In this document: piece by piece, positions 45,380-58,437 of the stretch
How the letters are laid out: every line of letters starts with the position of its first letter
How positions within the stretch are numbered: the first letter of the stretch is position 1
Assembly (NCBI GenBank): GCA_017607445.1
Contig: JAEVHH010000003.1
Span: 6,014,001-6,078,000 of the forward strand
Length of the DNA: 64,000 bases
Direction: 5' to 3'
From: Histoplasma ohiense
Taxonomy: Eukaryota > Ascomycota > Eurotiomycetes > Onygenales > Ajellomycetaceae
Notes under the pieces: model-generated
What the model was told of the DNA's origin: nothing
Database searches by the model: none
Seen by the model: the letters and a program-made list of their open reading frames with translations, nothing else
Translations under genes and position numbers: made by a program

Positions 45380-45837
45380 AAGATGCAAACAGACACAATT
45401 ATAGTCTCTATCATTGTAAATAGTCTAGTCAATATATGAGCAATGATAGACAGTGGTTTTCTTCATTACACTCTTATAGACATTCAGCTGATTGAGAAGC
45501 ATAAGCTTCAGTATATCTTCTTTTTCAAGCTGTATAAACTTAGTGAATTTGATGACCTCAGAGGATCAGCCTTCTACAACATGGTAAGATTTAATGTTGA
45601 TGTAGAAGAACACAAGAAAAAGAATGTATATGCATATGAAATACAAAGCCTTGAGTATGATCTAATACTTGATCTATCATGGCTCACAGAATTTGGAACC
45701 TTGTTGAATGCATACAATCACTGTCTTATTTTCTCAGAAGATGACTGTGTTTATGAGAAGGATGTTGATAGAACTGCTGATCTCACTCAGATATCAGCAG
45801 AAGCATACAAACTACTAATCCATCAAATGCATGAGAA
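45380..45837 (+). pseudogene. GypB B4 protease and linker, cut by B5
   Basis: The protease motif MIDSGFLHYTLIDIQLIEKH starts at 45443. The frame runs to the B5 junction at 45837, and the last codons of the apparent ORF (45838-45868) are B5 LTR. Pol resumes at 51945. A TGA at 45438 lies just before the motif. Confidence 0.85.
45833..45837. repeat. B5 target-site duplication GAGAA (left)
   Basis: Matches 51940-51944. Confidence 0.9.
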
Positions 45838-46370
45838 TGTAACGGGTGTACTTCGATTAACGATTTGATACTATTCTAATTACAGATTATGAATTGATTA
45901 AGAAAAGAAAGAGAAAAGAAATCAGAAGAAAAGGTCATACAAAGAGGGTTCTTATAGAGGAAAGTTCAGAATGAAAGAATATCAGAAGCTGCTCCACAGT
46001 GAAGTGCAGAGTGGAAGAACATTGAGGGCTATATGAAAGAATTGTTAGAGACTATGCAAGTGTGGAACACAGAGTGGGAGAACATAAGAAGCTATGTGGA
46101 AGAATTGTTAGAGACTATATGAGTGTGGAACACAGAGTGAGGGAATGTAAGAAGCTATGCAGAAGAATTGTTAGAGACTACATAAGTGTGAAGCATGAAG
46201 TGGAAGAATGTTAAGAGCTACACAGAAGAATTGTTAGAAACTATGCAAGTGCAGAGCATGAAGTGGAAGAACATTGAGAATTACACAAGATTACAACAGT
46301 CAGAAATGAGTGGGTGCAGAAGGAGAGTTGATTGTGTAAGTTAATTACTAACAGATGCTAACTCATCACA
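45838..46370 (-). repeat. 3' LTR of GypB B5
   Basis: TGTAACGGGTGTACTTCGATT to GCTAACTCATCACA on the plus strand, 533 bp. Confidence 0.95.
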
Positions 46371-49300
46371 TTATCCCCCTCTATCAGAGTGAGTGAGGAC
46401 TCATAGATGTTGAGGGTGGTGGTGTTCTTCAAGACAGACATGAATTCCCAGGTTGAATGATTGTATTCTATTCATTTGATGAGGTATTCACAGTGGTGGT
46501 GGTTGGTTCTATTGTCAAGAATTGCTTTGATTTCTCACTTGAGTTTGTTGTTTTCTTCTATGATGACAGATGACTGTCAATCAGAGGTTCTCTGTGAGAG
46601 AAATGAATCCTCAGCTGTGGATTGAAGCAGGTTTGTATGAAAGACATCATGAATGTCAGATGGGGTGTTGAGTTGATAATTGTGTGTGTCTAGCACTTTC
46701 TTCACTGTATACTTGATGTGGTGGTAATCTAGTGTATGTGAGAGGTGGTTCATTCTTATGTTCTTGAGATTCAGTCAGACTTTGTCTTCTACATAATATT
46801 GAGTTGCAGAACTTCTTCTGATGTTTGTTTGATTCTTATAATTTTGCTGAGTGCTGGTCATTGAAGCTTCTGCTCATTTGTGAACTTTCTTCAGCTTGCT
46901 CATGATGTTCTCTGCTGTCTGTATAAGGCTGCGGGTGTGTGTGGTTTCTCAGAGAGTCTTGAGAAAGTTCAGAACCTCTAAGTTGTATCTATATAGAAGA
47001 AAGAATGAGCTTATATCTGTTGTAGTGGAATCTCAACTGTTAATTGCAATCTCAGTGTGTGACAGCAGATTGCTTCAGTTGTCTTGTATGTAATTGCAGA
47101 ACTTATGAAGGATGTTCTTTACTATTTGTATCATTCTCTTGATAGCTTCATCAGTCTCTGAGTGGTACACTGTTGATAACTTTCATTTGATTCTTAATAA
47201 TTGGCATATATGGGCTCAGAGTGTGCTGATGAATTGACTGTCTCTATCTGACACAATGAATGAAAGCAGACTGTGTATATGATAGAATAGACTTCTGATG
47301 AAGGCATCTGCAACTACTTTGATGTCCATCTTGTCACAGAGCTGTAGTATTACACCCTTGCTGAGTTGATTAACAATGACTAGAATGTTCATAGAACCTC
47401 CACTTTTGAGTAAGAAAACTGCAAAATTGATAGCTATATCACATCAAGTTCAGTTGGGAACAGATAGAGGCTTCAGCATTTCTTTTTGACATTCATATCA
47501 TGCTATCACTGAGCTGCAGTGATCACAGTTGTGTATGAACTGATGTATATCTTTCAACATATCTGGTCAGTAGAATTCTTGAATGATGATGTTGTACATG
47601 ATTTTGCATTCTGAGTGCCTGGTCATCAGTGAGTCATGAATTTCTTGCATGATTCATGTTTGTAGGGGTTCTGAATCAGGGATCCATTGTCTATCTTGAA
47701 AGTGTAAGCAGTTGTCATCATTGATCAAACATGCTGAGATATCTGTTCTTGAGTATATGTCTGTGGGGAATTGAGGTGCTTTACTTTATATGACTTTGAT
47801 GACTTGCTGTCAGAATTCATCTGCTTCTGCTGCTAGTCTTTATTGTTCTTCAAGTGAGGGTTCTTGAGCTTGGGACTGGTTGATATGTACACAGAGTTTG
47901 TCTGATTGTGTAGGACTTTCTATGATTGTGGGGTTGATTAACTGATGCTCTCAGTGTTTCCATCTGTCATCTAAGTCATCAGATGGTATATCTTGTTCTC
48001 AGTGGGACAGAACATCTGCAAGAGTGTTCTCTACTTCAGATTGATAATGAATTGTGAATGAAAAATGGCTAAGGAACAATGATCAACACATATGCCTCTC
48101 AGTGAGCTTACAAGTGATTGTGAAGTATTCTAAGTTCTTATGATTGATAACAATCTCAAACTTCTCAACACTCATAAGTTCAGACTTCTATTTCTTGAGG
48201 CATTGTATGATCACTAGAAGCTTCTTGTTGTAGATCTTGTAGTTGTATTTGATGAGTGACATTTTTTTTGAGATGAAGATACAAGATTGTAGAACATCTT
48301 TGTTATTGTATTGCATTAGTGCCCCATCTACTACATAATCTGAGATGTCTGTTTTGAGAATTGTATGCTTATTTGAATTGAATGATTGCAGCATCAGAGT
48401 GCTTGTGAACATATGCTTCAGTTTTTTGAATGCTGTGTCCACTTTGTCAGTCCATTGGAATACAGTGTCTTTCCAGATCAGATCTGTCAGTGATTGTACA
48501 ATATTGAAGAAGTCTTTGATGAATCTTTGATAGAAGTTGATGAATTCTAGAAAGCTTCTAGTCTCTTTTACTGAGATTGATGTCTCTCAGTTGAGGATTG
48601 CTTCCACCTTCTTAGAATCCATGTGTATGCCTTTTTCAGCTTTGATGATGAATTCTAGATAGATTGTAGACTTGATCTTGAAGTTGCATTTGTCAATGTC
48701 CACTTGCAGTTCAGCTTTTCATAGATGGTCAAGCACTTGTTGTATGTGTTTATAATGCTCAGTGAGTGATTCATCAGTGAAGATCAAGATATCATCCATG
48801 TACACTGAGGTGATCTCATTGAGCAGATCTCATAGAGCTCAGTTAATGTATTTCTGAAACATACTCAGAGTGTTCACTAATTCAAAGAGGGTCACTGTCC
48901 ATTTGTATAATCTGTAATGTGTATGAAAGACAGTTAGCCATTCATCATCTTCATTAATTCTTATCTTGTAGAAGGCTGCAGAGATGTCAAGTTTTGTAAA
49001 TCATTTTGCTTTTTCTATCTGTTTGAGTGTTTCATTGATGAGTGGAAGAGGGTATTGATTCTTTCACATAATCTTGTTGAGTTCTTGATAGTTGATGCAG
49101 AATTGTAAGTCTTCTTCTGATTTCTTTGCAAACAGTACAGATGCTGCAGTGGGTGAGTTGCTAATATGAATGAAGTCTTTGTCTAGTAATCTGTTGAGTG
49201 TTTTTTGTAGGATGAGGAGCTTGTTGTGTGACATGCTGTAGAGAGAATCTCAGAGTGGTTGTGGATTCTTACTGTTTTTTTTGATAAGCTTGATTATATG

Positions 49301-49936
49301 ATCTATACTGGGTTCTTGATGAGAAGGAAGCTTTTCAGCTTCTTTTTTGTTGAATATGTCTGTGAAGTCTTTGTATGATTTGAGTAGTTTCTTGCACAGT
49401 TTCTTGGAGTCTTTGAGTTCTAACTTTTCTAATGCTTTCTTGATATCTGCCATGCTAGCAGTGAACACTTGGACATTCTTCTTCTCATACACTTGATGAG
49501 TTAGTAGTTTGTATGCTTTTGCTGATATCTGAGTGAGATCAGTGGTTCTATTGACATCCTTCTTGTAAACACAGTCACCTTCTGGGAAAATAAGACAGTG
49601 ATTGTATGTGTTCAACAAGGTTTCAAATTCTGTGAGCCATGATAGGCTGAGCATTAGATTGTACTCAAGGTCTTGTATTTTGTATGTGTATATGTTCTTT
49701 TTCTTGTGTCTTTCTATGTTGATATTAAATCTTACCATGTTGTAGGAGGTGGATCCTCTGAGGCTGTCAAATTCACTGAGCTTATGCAGTTTGAAAAAGA
49801 GAATATGCTGGAGCTTATGCTTCTCAATCAGCTGGGTGTCTATAAGAGTGTAGTGAAGAAAACCACTGTCTATCATTGCTTGTATGTTGACTAAGCTATT
49901 TACAATGATAGAGACTATAATTGTGTCTGTTTGCAT
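46371..49936 (-). pseudogene. GypB B5 pol, best-preserved GypB copy
   Basis: A 228-codon frame (49250-49936) covers the protease (MIDSGFLHYTLIDTQL) and the linker through KLPSHQEPSIDHIIKL. RT follows about 49200-48600 with catalytic YMDD at 48791-48802. RNase H is in frame 48188-48442 (AFKKLKHMFTSTLMLQ). Integrase is about 47700-46700, the chromodomain near 46550-46400, and the CCCCCTCTATC polypurine complement at 46376-46386. Stops still occur in RT and integrase, so it is not a single open polyprotein. Confidence 0.9.
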
Positions 49937-50029
49937 CTTCTGCTCAAATCTTCAGCTAGCTTTTTGCTTCTTGAGCTCTTGTCTGTATTTTAGAGTGAGA
50001 GCTCATCTTTTCCCTGTTCTTGTCTATCC

Positions 50030-51003
50030 ACAGGCGATGCAGTGTTCATGTGTGTGGGGGATTTACTCAGAGTGATTGTATTCAGACATTGATTTGTGAA
50101 GTGCTCTGACTTGTTGCAGCATATGCAGACTTCTCTGATGATTTGATTGATGATGTTCTTCTCTGAGATGTTGGGGATTCTCAAGTGACTTGTGTTTATG
50201 TGTGGGACTCAGTTCATTGATTCTGATTCAGAGGTGGGGGGTGCTGCAGAGTGGTTCAGAGTGTATGTGTTTGTTCAGTAGAATTCTCTGTGATTTTGGA
50301 GTGCATGGAACTGAGACAGGTTGTTGTTCAACAGATGAAGATCAGTGCAGAATTCACTGTATATTGAGAGCTTCAGACACTCTATGCTTTGATTATGCAA
50401 CTGAAAGTTCAAATTCTTGAACAGTATGTTGATTTTAACAGTGTCATTCCAGTCTTGCTCATCTGCTTCTAGAAGCTTGCAGTTGAATTCAGAAAGATAA
50501 GTTGCCAACACAATGTTCATCTAATGAGTCTGATTAAGCCAGTCTAATGCCTTGGCTTGAAGTGTAGGATTGAGGAAGAGGGAGTTGAGTTGTTGGAAGA
50601 CTAGCTCTGATGTATGCTGATGGTTCTGACAATGACTCATTCAGGGTTGGAATTTTGCTAACACATCACCATTCAATCTGCTATGGATATATCATGCTTG
50701 GTTGAATAGTGAGTCTATTGCTTGTCTGTTGATGTTCAATTTGGCATTTGCTTTTGACTTTCACACAAGATAGAGTGCTAGGTCTCTCTTGTATTTGTTG
50801 AGGATTGAAAGCTTCTCTCTTGAGGACTTTTCATGAGGCATGGGTGTAGAAGGAATGGTGAATGTGGAAGTGCTCATTTCAGCAAGTCATTGTTGCAATT
50901 CAGTCATCTGTAGTGTCTGTTGCTGGAGGATGCTTTGTAGGTCTAAGTTGTTGTCTGCTGTGTTTGGATGTGGTGGGTGTTTGTAGAATTGTTCATAATT
51001 CAT
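50030..51003 (-). pseudogene. GypB B5 gag, degraded
   Basis: The start ATG is at 51003-51001 (MNYEQF). The capsid-like block is open at 50275-50520 (EADEQDWNDTVKINILFKN). The knuckle CICCNKSEHFTNQC at 49990-50184 has the first spacer residue changed but keeps C-x2-C-x4-H-x4-C. Confidence 0.85.
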
Positions 51004-51406
51004 TTCAATATCTAAGAACATGTAATAATAATAAAAGAAAAGGAATGCTTGTAGGCACTCAGTCCTCTCACAGACACTATTTGCAGTGTTGCAGTGCTAA
51101 GCTTGATCAAGCTTCTTCGTGAACACTATTCACAGTGTTACAGTTTGTAGGCACTCAGATCTTGTAGAACATGGTTGATTGTGTTTTGAATGCTTAGACA
51201 TGATGATCTATATAACTAATGATAGGGGCACTCAGGCCCATGAGGGATCTCTTGTAATGACTAGACACTCAGATCTGTAAACAATGCACTCAGGTGTAAG
51301 AACTGGTAACAACACACTCAGATGTAAGAACTGGTAATGATGCACTCAGGTGTAAGAACTAATAACAAGGCACTTGAGCCTTAAACACAGAAGAATCAAT
51401 TTGTAA
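51004..51406 (-). other. GypB B5 5' leader
   Basis: Palindrome AAGCTTGATCAAGCTT at 51099-51114, 28-bp tandem repeats about 51270-51370, and primer site AATCAATTTGTAA (plus strand) at 51394-51406, exactly complementary to TTACAAATTGATT in the adjacent LTR. No gene. Confidence 0.8.
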
Positions 51407-51939
51407 TGTAATGAATGTACTTTGATTAACAATTTGGTACTATCCTAATTACAGATTACAAATTGATTAAGAAAAGAAAGAGAAAAGAAATCAGAAGAAA
51501 AGGTTGTATGAAGAGGGTTCTTATAGAGAAAAGTTTAGAGTGGAAGAATATCAGAAGCCACTCCACAGTGGAGTGTGGAGTGGAAGAACATTGAGGACTA
51601 TGCAGAAGAATCATTAGAGACTATACAAGTGTGGAACACAGAGTGAGAGAATATAAGAAGCTATGTGGAAGAATTGTTAGAGACTATGTGAGCATGGAAC
51701 ACAGAGTGAGGGAATGTAAGAAGCTATGCGGAAGAATTGTTAGAGACTACACAAGTGTGGAGCATGGAGTGGAAGAACATTAAGAGCTACACAGAAGAAT
51801 TGTTAGAAACTATGCAAGCACAGAGCACAGAGTGGAAGAACATCGAGGGTTACACAAGGTCACAATGGCCAGGAATGAGTGGGTGCAGGAGGGGAGTTGG
51901 TTGCGTAAGTTAATTACTAACGGGTGCTAACCCATCACA
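51407..51939 (-). repeat. 5' LTR of GypB B5
   Basis: TGTAATGAATGTACTTTGATT to GCTAACCCATCACA on the plus strand, 533 bp, with retained CpGs near 51728, 51903 and 51922. Confidence 0.95.
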
Positions 51940-51944
51940 GAGAA
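51940..51944. repeat. B5 target-site duplication GAGAA (right)
   Basis: Matches 45833-45837. Confidence 0.9.
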
Positions 51945-54900
51945 GAAGAATGTTCAAGTGTTCACTGCTAGCATGACAGATATCAAAAAAGTGTTAGAAA
52001 AGTTAGAACTCAAAGATTTCAAGAAATTATGCAAGAAACTATCTGAATTGTATGAAGACTTCACAGATGTGTTTGACAAGAAAGAAGCTGAAAAGCTTTC
52101 CTCTCACTGAGAACTCAGTATAGATCATACAATCAAGCTCATCAAGAAAAATGATAAGAATTCACAACTGCTCTGAGATTCTCTCTACAGCATGTCACAC
52201 AATGAGCTTCTCATTCTATGAAAAATGCTCAATGAATTACTGAACAAAGACTTCATTCATGTTAGCAACTCATCTGCTGCAGCATCTGTACTGTTTGTGA
52301 AGAAATCAGAAGAAGGCTTATGATTCTGCATTGACTACTGAGAACTTAATAAGATTATGTGGAAGAATCAATACTCTCTCTCACTTATCAATGAAATATT
52401 TGAATAAATAGAAAAAGCAAAATGATTTATGAAGCTCAACATCTCTGCAGCCTTCTATAAGATAAGAATTAATGAAGGTGATGAATGACTAACTGCTTTT
52501 TGTATATGTTATGGATTATATGAATGGACAGTGACTCTCTTTGGATTAGTGAATGCTCTGAGTATGTTTCAGAAATACATTAACTGAGCTCTATGAGATC
52601 TGCTTAATGAGATTGTCTCAGTGTATATGAATGATATTCTGATCTTCACTGATGAACTGCTCACTGAGTACTGCAAGCATGTACAACAAATGCTTGATCA
52701 TCTATGTAAAGTTGAACTGCAAGTGAACATTGACAAATGCAACTTTGAGACCAAGTCTATAATCTATCTAGAATTCATTATTGAAGCTGAAAAAGACATA
52801 TACATGAATTCTAAGAAGATGGAAGCAATCCTCAACTGAGAGACATCAGTCTCAGTAAAAGAGACTAGAAGCTTTCTAGAATTCATCAACTTCTACTGAA
52901 GATTCATCAAAGACTTCTTCAATATTGTACAATCACTGATGAATCTGATCTGAAAAGACACTGTATTTCAATGGACTGATGAAGTGGATGCAGCATTCAA
53001 AAAGCTGAAGTATATGTTCACAAACATCTCAATGCTGCAATCATTTGATTCAGATAAGCATATGATTCTTGAAACAGACATCTCAGATTATGTAGTAGAT
53101 GAGGTACTAATGCAATATGATAACAAAGATGTTCTACAACTCTGTGTCTTCATTTCAAAAAAGATGTCACTCACTGAATGCAACTACAAGATCTATGACA
53201 AGAAGCTTCTAGCAATCATATAATGTTTTGAAGAATGAGAGTTCAAACTTATGAGTGTTGAGAAGTTTGAGATTGTTACTGATCATAAGAACTTAAAATA
53301 CTTCACAATCACTTGTAAGCTTACTGAGAGACATATATATTAATCATTGTTTCTTAGCTGTTTTTCATTCACAATTCATTATCAATCTGAAGTAGAGAAC
53401 ACCCTTGCAGATGCTCTGTTTCACTGAGAATAAGATATACCATTTGATGATCTAGATGACAGATGAAAACACTGAGAGTATTGGTTAATCAACTCTGTGA
53501 TCATAGAAAATCCTACACAATCAGATGAACTCTGTGTATATATCAATCAGTTCTGAGCTCAAGAACCCTCACTTGAAGAACAATGAAGACTAGTGACAGA
53601 AGTAGATGAATTCTGACAGTAAATCACTGAAGCTGTATGAAGTAAAGCACCTCAATTCCCTGCAGATGTATACTCAAGAACAGATATCTCAGCATATTTG
53701 ATTGATGATGACAACTACTTATACTTTCAAGATAGACAATGAATCTCTGATTCAGAATCTCTACAAATATGAATCATGCAAGAAATTCATGACTTGCTGA
53801 TGACTGAGCACTCAGAATGCAAAATTATGTACAATATCATCATCTGAGAATTCTACTGATCAGATATATTGAAAGATATACACTGATTCATACACAACTG
53901 TGATCACTGCAGCTTAGTGATAATATGATGTGAATACTGAAAAAAGATACTGAAGCCTCTATCTGTCTTCAATCAAACTTGATGTGATATAGCTATTGAT
54001 TTTGCAGTTTTCTTACTCAAAAGTGAAGGTTCTATGAACATTCTAGTCATTGTTGACTGACTCAGCAAGAGTGTAATACTACAGTTCTGTGATAAGATGA
54101 ATACTGAAGTAGTTGCAGATGTCTTTGTCAGAAGCTCATTCTATTGTATACACAGTCTATCTTCATTCATTGTGTCAGATAGAGACAGTCAATTCATCAG
54201 CACACTCTGAGCCTGTGTATGTCAATTATTAAGAATTGAATGAAAGTTATCAACAGTGTACCATTCAGAGACTGATAGAGCTACTGAGAGAATGATACAA
54301 ATAATAAAGAACATTCTTCATAAGTTCTGTAATTACACACAAGACAACTGAAACAATCTGCTGCCACATGCTGAGATTGTGATTAACAGTCAAGATTCTG
54401 CTATGACAGACATAAGCTCATTCTTTCTTCTATATGAATACAACTTATGGGTTCTGAACTTCTCTGAGACTCTCTGAGAAACCGCACACACCCACAGCTC
54501 TATACAGATGACAGAGAACATCATAAGCAAGCTGAAGAAAATCTGCAAATGAGCAGAAGCTTCAATGATCAGTGCTCAGTAAGATTACAAAAATCAAACA
54601 AACATCAGAAGAAGTTCTGTGACTCAATATTATATAGAAGACAAAGTCTGACTGAATCTCAAGAACATAAAAATGAACCACCCCTCACATACACTAGATT
54701 ACTGTCACATCAAGTATATGATGAAGAAAGTGCTAGACACACACAATTATCAACTTGACATCTCATCTGACATTCATGATGTCTTTCATACAAATCTGCT
54801 CCAACCCACAGCCAAGGATTCATTCCCCTCACAGAGAATCTTCAATTGACAGTCATCTGTCATTGTAGAAGAAGACAATAAACTCAAGTGGGAAATTGAA

Positions 54901-55055
54901 GCAATTCTTGATGATAGAACCAACCACTGTCATCATGAATACCTCATCAAATGAGTAGAATACAATCATTCAATCTGAGAATCTATATCTGTCTTGAAGG
55001 ACACTGCTGCCCTCAACATCTACAAGTCCTCACTCACTCTGATAGAAGAGGATAA
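51945..55055 (+). pseudogene. GypB B4 pol after B5: RT, RNase H, integrase, chromodomain
   Basis: This continues the B4 polyprotein. RT has the catalytic box YMND at 52624-52635 (first aspartate lost) in the open block 52621-52839. RNase H is in 52984-53223 (ETDISDYVVDEVLMQY). Integrase is about 53800-54750 (DIAIDFAVF, SDRDSQF). The chromodomain starts KWEIEAILDD near 54892. A purine-rich tract AGAAGAGGATAA precedes the LTR. Many TGA stops. Confidence 0.9.
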
Positions 55056-55589
55056 TGTGATGGATTAGTATTTGTTAGTAATTAACTTACACAATCAACT
55101 TCTCTTCTGCACTCACTTGTTTCTGACTGTTGTGATTTTGTGTAACTTTTGATGTTCTTCTGTTTCATACTCTGTGCTTGTATAGTTTCTAATGATTCTT
55201 CTGTGTAGCTTTTAATGTTTCTTCACTCTGTGCTCTGCACTTGTGTAGTCTCTAATGATTCTTTCATATAGCTTCTTACATTTTTTCACTCTGTGTTCTG
55301 TGCTTGCATAGTCTCTAATGATTCTTCTGTGTAGCTCTCAATGATTCCTCTGCCTCACATTCCACACTTGTGTAACTTCTAACAATTCTTACATATATCT
55401 CTTAATGTTCTTCTGCTCTGCACTCCACTGTGGAGTGGCTTCTGATATTCTTTCACTCTGAACTTTTCTCTATAAGAATCCTCTTTGTACAATCTTTTCT
55501 TCTGATTTCTTTTCTCTTTCTTTTCTTAATCAATTTGTAATCTGTAATTAGGATAGTACCAAATCGTTAATCGAAGTACACCCGTTATA
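55056..55589 (+). repeat. 3' LTR of GypB B4
   Basis: TGTGATGGATTAGTATTTG to GTACACCCGTTATA. The expected terminal TTACA reads TTATA. Confidence 0.92.
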
Positions 55590-55594
55590 AATAC
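55590..55594. repeat. B4 target-site duplication AATAC (right)
   Basis: Matches 43376-43380. Confidence 0.88.
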
Positions 55595-55830
55595 ATTAAT
55601 TTATCAAACAAAGTACACTGTATCTTTCTATATGATTTTTATTGTGAAATTTGAAGTTTTGATTGTGTGGTTGCATTTTTCATTTTGGGTTGAGTTTTGT
55701 GTTGTTGCAATCTTTTTGATCAATATTGCAATATTGATTTCAATTTTCAATATCTGTTTTTCTTTCTTGTTGCTTTTGCTTCTTCTTCTTCTTTGAATAA
55801 GATCTTGGTATTAATTAAAGTTATGATAGA

Positions 55831-56972
55831 ATGTCAGAATCAGCTGTTTCTGTTGCTGATTCAGAGTCTATAAAGAATGATATACTGTCTGTCATTGAGA
55901 GTATTTGCTTGAGTTGTCTGAAGAGATTGCAGAATCTCTCAGTATATTCTTGTTTTGTGAATGATGAACAGACACACTGTCATATCTGTTATATATCAAA
56001 TAGAAGTTGTGCTGCTGTAAGTTTTTTTAAACTGAGATTGTTAAGAGTACTAATAAGTTATAGATGTCTGAGTATTTTCATGAAACTGATTAATCTTTGA
56101 TCAATGAATTTCACAAAATACTGCTTTCTGATGAAGTTCTGAATGAGAGATTTGTCATATATCAAACTGCTGTTGCAAGGTTTGTACTTGATATGCAGAT
56201 CTATAAGAATGTAGATGAAGTTCTAGAATTCTATATGAACTCTGATGATCTGTTGTCATAGCAGAGTGTGATATTTGATTATAGCAGTGTTTCAGAAAGC
56301 ATGTTTTTATGTTCTGCTATTACATTGATATCATTCTTACTGAGTCAAGATCTTGATATGTTATTTGAGTTGACTGATAATGTAGATGAAGATGAGAAAG
56401 TGAATGATTCTGTTGAAGTGTTAGAAAGAAACACAGCAGCATATTGCTGTTGTTGTATTTAACATTTAACAACATTCTCTCATCATCATTGTGAGTCTGC
56501 TGAGAATTGATGCAAAAAATGCAAGCACTGCTCAGTGATGAAACACATCTATATTTCAGTAAGTTATTATTCAAAATAGATGTTTTTATGATATATAATA
56601 TTAACTTTCTATTAGATGTCAGTGGATGCTGTTGAATTGACTCAGATGATTATCAATGCTGCTGAGAATCTAATTGTTGCTGATGTGAATGCTTTGAATG
56701 TTAACATTTTACAGAGTGCTGTGACTGTGGTGATTAAATTCTTTGCTGTGAAGATTCAGAAGATTCAATAAAACAGTTCTTCTGAGACTTCAGTTGAAAT
56801 AATAATTGATGAGATTCTGATGATTACATCATCAGTTGCAGCTTTCAAGTCATCATTGAAATGTCATACTTCATCAGTTGAGAAAATCTGAGATAATAAG
56901 CAGATTTATCTTGATGACAATTTCTCAAATGATACTGATTAAGCTGAGACAGATCTGTTTTTTAATCTCTGA
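55831..56972 (+). pseudogene. GypA antisense cysteine-rich gene, A3 copy, broken
   Basis: Exons correspond to 55831-56016, 56064-56558 and 56616-56972. Exon 1 is fully open and shows the cysteine pattern well (CLSCLKR ... CFVNDEQTHCHIC). Intron 1 (56017-56063) keeps GTAAGT, TACTAAT and TAG. Exon 2 stops early (TAA after TDQ-equivalent ETD, near 56094) and again near 56260; exon 3 has TAA and TGA stops. The open stretch 56268-56462 is a relic of exon 2. Confidence 0.87.
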
Positions 56973-56984
56973 GTGAAATAAATA

Positions 56985-57177
56985 TATTCAGCAGTCATTG
57001 TTGTCTTCTTTGTTTTCATTTACTGACTGATTTCTGATAGATTTTATTAAACTGTTTCAAGTACTTCTGACTGTTCATCAAGTTTTTCTTGAGTTCTCAA
57101 GAATTATCTGTGTCTGTACAATCTTTTCATTTGACAAGATATTGTGTTTGACTGCAGTATTGACATTTGTCTAATAT
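56985..57177 (-). pseudogene. GypA A3 pol 3' end (chromodomain), cut by B6
   Basis: Minus-strand match to the A2 chromodomain end (36976-37150), degraded. Interrupted at 57178. Confidence 0.7.
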
Positions 57178-57993
57178 TGTGACAAGTTAGCATCTGTTAG
57201 TAATTAACTTACACAATCAACTTCTCTTCTGCATTCACTTGTTTCTGACTGTTGTGATCTCATATAACTTTTGATGTTCTTCTGCTCTGTGCTCTGCATT
57301 TGTGTAGTTTTTAACAATTTTTCTGTGTAGCTTTTAATGTTCTTCCACTTCATGCTCTGCATTCATATAGTCTCTAATGATTCTTTTGTGTAGCTTCTAA
57401 TGTTCTTTCACTCTGTGTTCTGCATTTATATAGTCTCTAACAATTCTTCTGTGTAGTTCTCAATGATTCCCTCATCTCACACTCTGCATTTGTGTAGTTT
57501 CTAACAATTCTTACATGTATCTCTTAATATTCTTCTGCTCCATGCTCCACTGTGAAGTAGTTTCTGATATTCTTCCACTTCAAAACTTTTCTCTATAAGA
57601 ATTCTTTTTGTACAATCTTTTCTTCTGATTTCTTTTCTCTTTCTTTTCTTAATCAATTTGTAATCTGTATTAGAATAGTGCTAGATTGTTAATCAAAGTA
57701 CATCTGTTACATTATGAATTGATTCTTCTGTGTTTAAGATCTGAGTGTCTTGTTATTAGTTCTTACATTCAAATGCATTGTTATCAGTTCTTACATCTGA
57801 GTGTGTTGTTTACAGATCTGAGTGTCTAGTTGTTACAAGAGATCTCTCATAAGCTTGAGTGCTCTTATTGTTAGTTATATAGACTGTCATGTCTAAGCAT
57901 CTGAAACACAATCAACTATGTTCTACAAGGTCTGAGTGTCTACAAACTGTAACACTGTGAATAGTGTTCATGAAGAAGCTTGATCAAGCTTAG
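57178..57993 (+). mobile_element. GypB copy B6, 5' LTR and leader only, cut by A4
   Basis: 5' LTR 57178-57711 (534 bp) and leader 57712-57993 with the primer region TTATGAATTGATT and the palindrome at 57976-57991. A4 is inserted 2 bp after the palindrome. The rest of B6 must lie right of the window. Confidence 0.88.
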
Positions 57994-58264
57994 TGTAAAA
58001 GATGATTGTAGGTATAATTATGAGAGTAGTGTGAAGTATACATATAGAATGTTAAGAAGATAGCAATCTCTATTATTCAAAGCTAATCACTGATCTTCTA
58101 ATATCTACAGATATCAGTGAGCATTATATAGACAACCACCACACACTACAGCCATCTATGATGCTGTGTGCTATATTCCTTCTCATTAATTCTGATGTGT
58201 TCTGTGTTCTTCTATCACTATATAGCTATTTTCTAATATAGATATCTCTGTTGCATCTATTACA
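57994..58264 (-). repeat. 3' LTR of GypA A4
   Basis: TGTAAAAGATGATTG to GCATCTATTACA, 271 bp. Confidence 0.92.
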
Positions 58265-58437
58265 ATTATCTCTCTTCTTCAAAGATCTGATTCTCAGAGC
58301 TTCTTATTGTGACATACAAAGTTTGTAATATGTGCTGCATGGTTGATATTGTATGAAGTTTGCAGAATCAGACTGAATTAATTGTCAGAGTTAATTCTGA
58401 AGTGTTGCTGTTTTGAAAGAACATTTTTCCATCTCTG

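Larger units (their letters stand above)
45838..51939 (-). mobile_element. GypB copy B5, complete, least decayed (6102 bp)
   Basis: Two 533-bp LTRs, duplication GAGAA, inserted in the B4 protease/linker. It keeps longer open frames and an intact RT catalytic box (YMDD), and its 5' LTR retains CpGs lost elsewhere. It is nested in B4, so it is younger than B4. Confidence 0.95.
43381..55589 (+). mobile_element. GypB copy B4, complete, split by B5
   Basis: LTRs 43381-43914 and 55056-55589 (534 bp each), duplication AATAC. Removing B5 with one GAGAA copy restores the gag-pol order. The 3' LTR ends TTATA instead of TTACA, a terminal C-to-T change. Confidence 0.93.
42803..57177 (-). mobile_element. 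GypA copy A3, partial, split by B4 (with B5) and cut by B6
   Basis: 3' LTR at 42803-43073, internal start to 43380, then B4 to 55589, then A3 again from 55590 to 57177, where B6 interrupts. The joined sequence matches A2 35000-37140: LTR, small ORF, antisense gene and chromodomain region. The remainder lies beyond the window. Confidence 0.88.

Noticed and set aside
45443..45868. 141-codon ORF ending NVTGVLRLTI as a distinct gene
   Set aside because: It is the B4 protease whose last codons (from 45838) are the B5 LTR.
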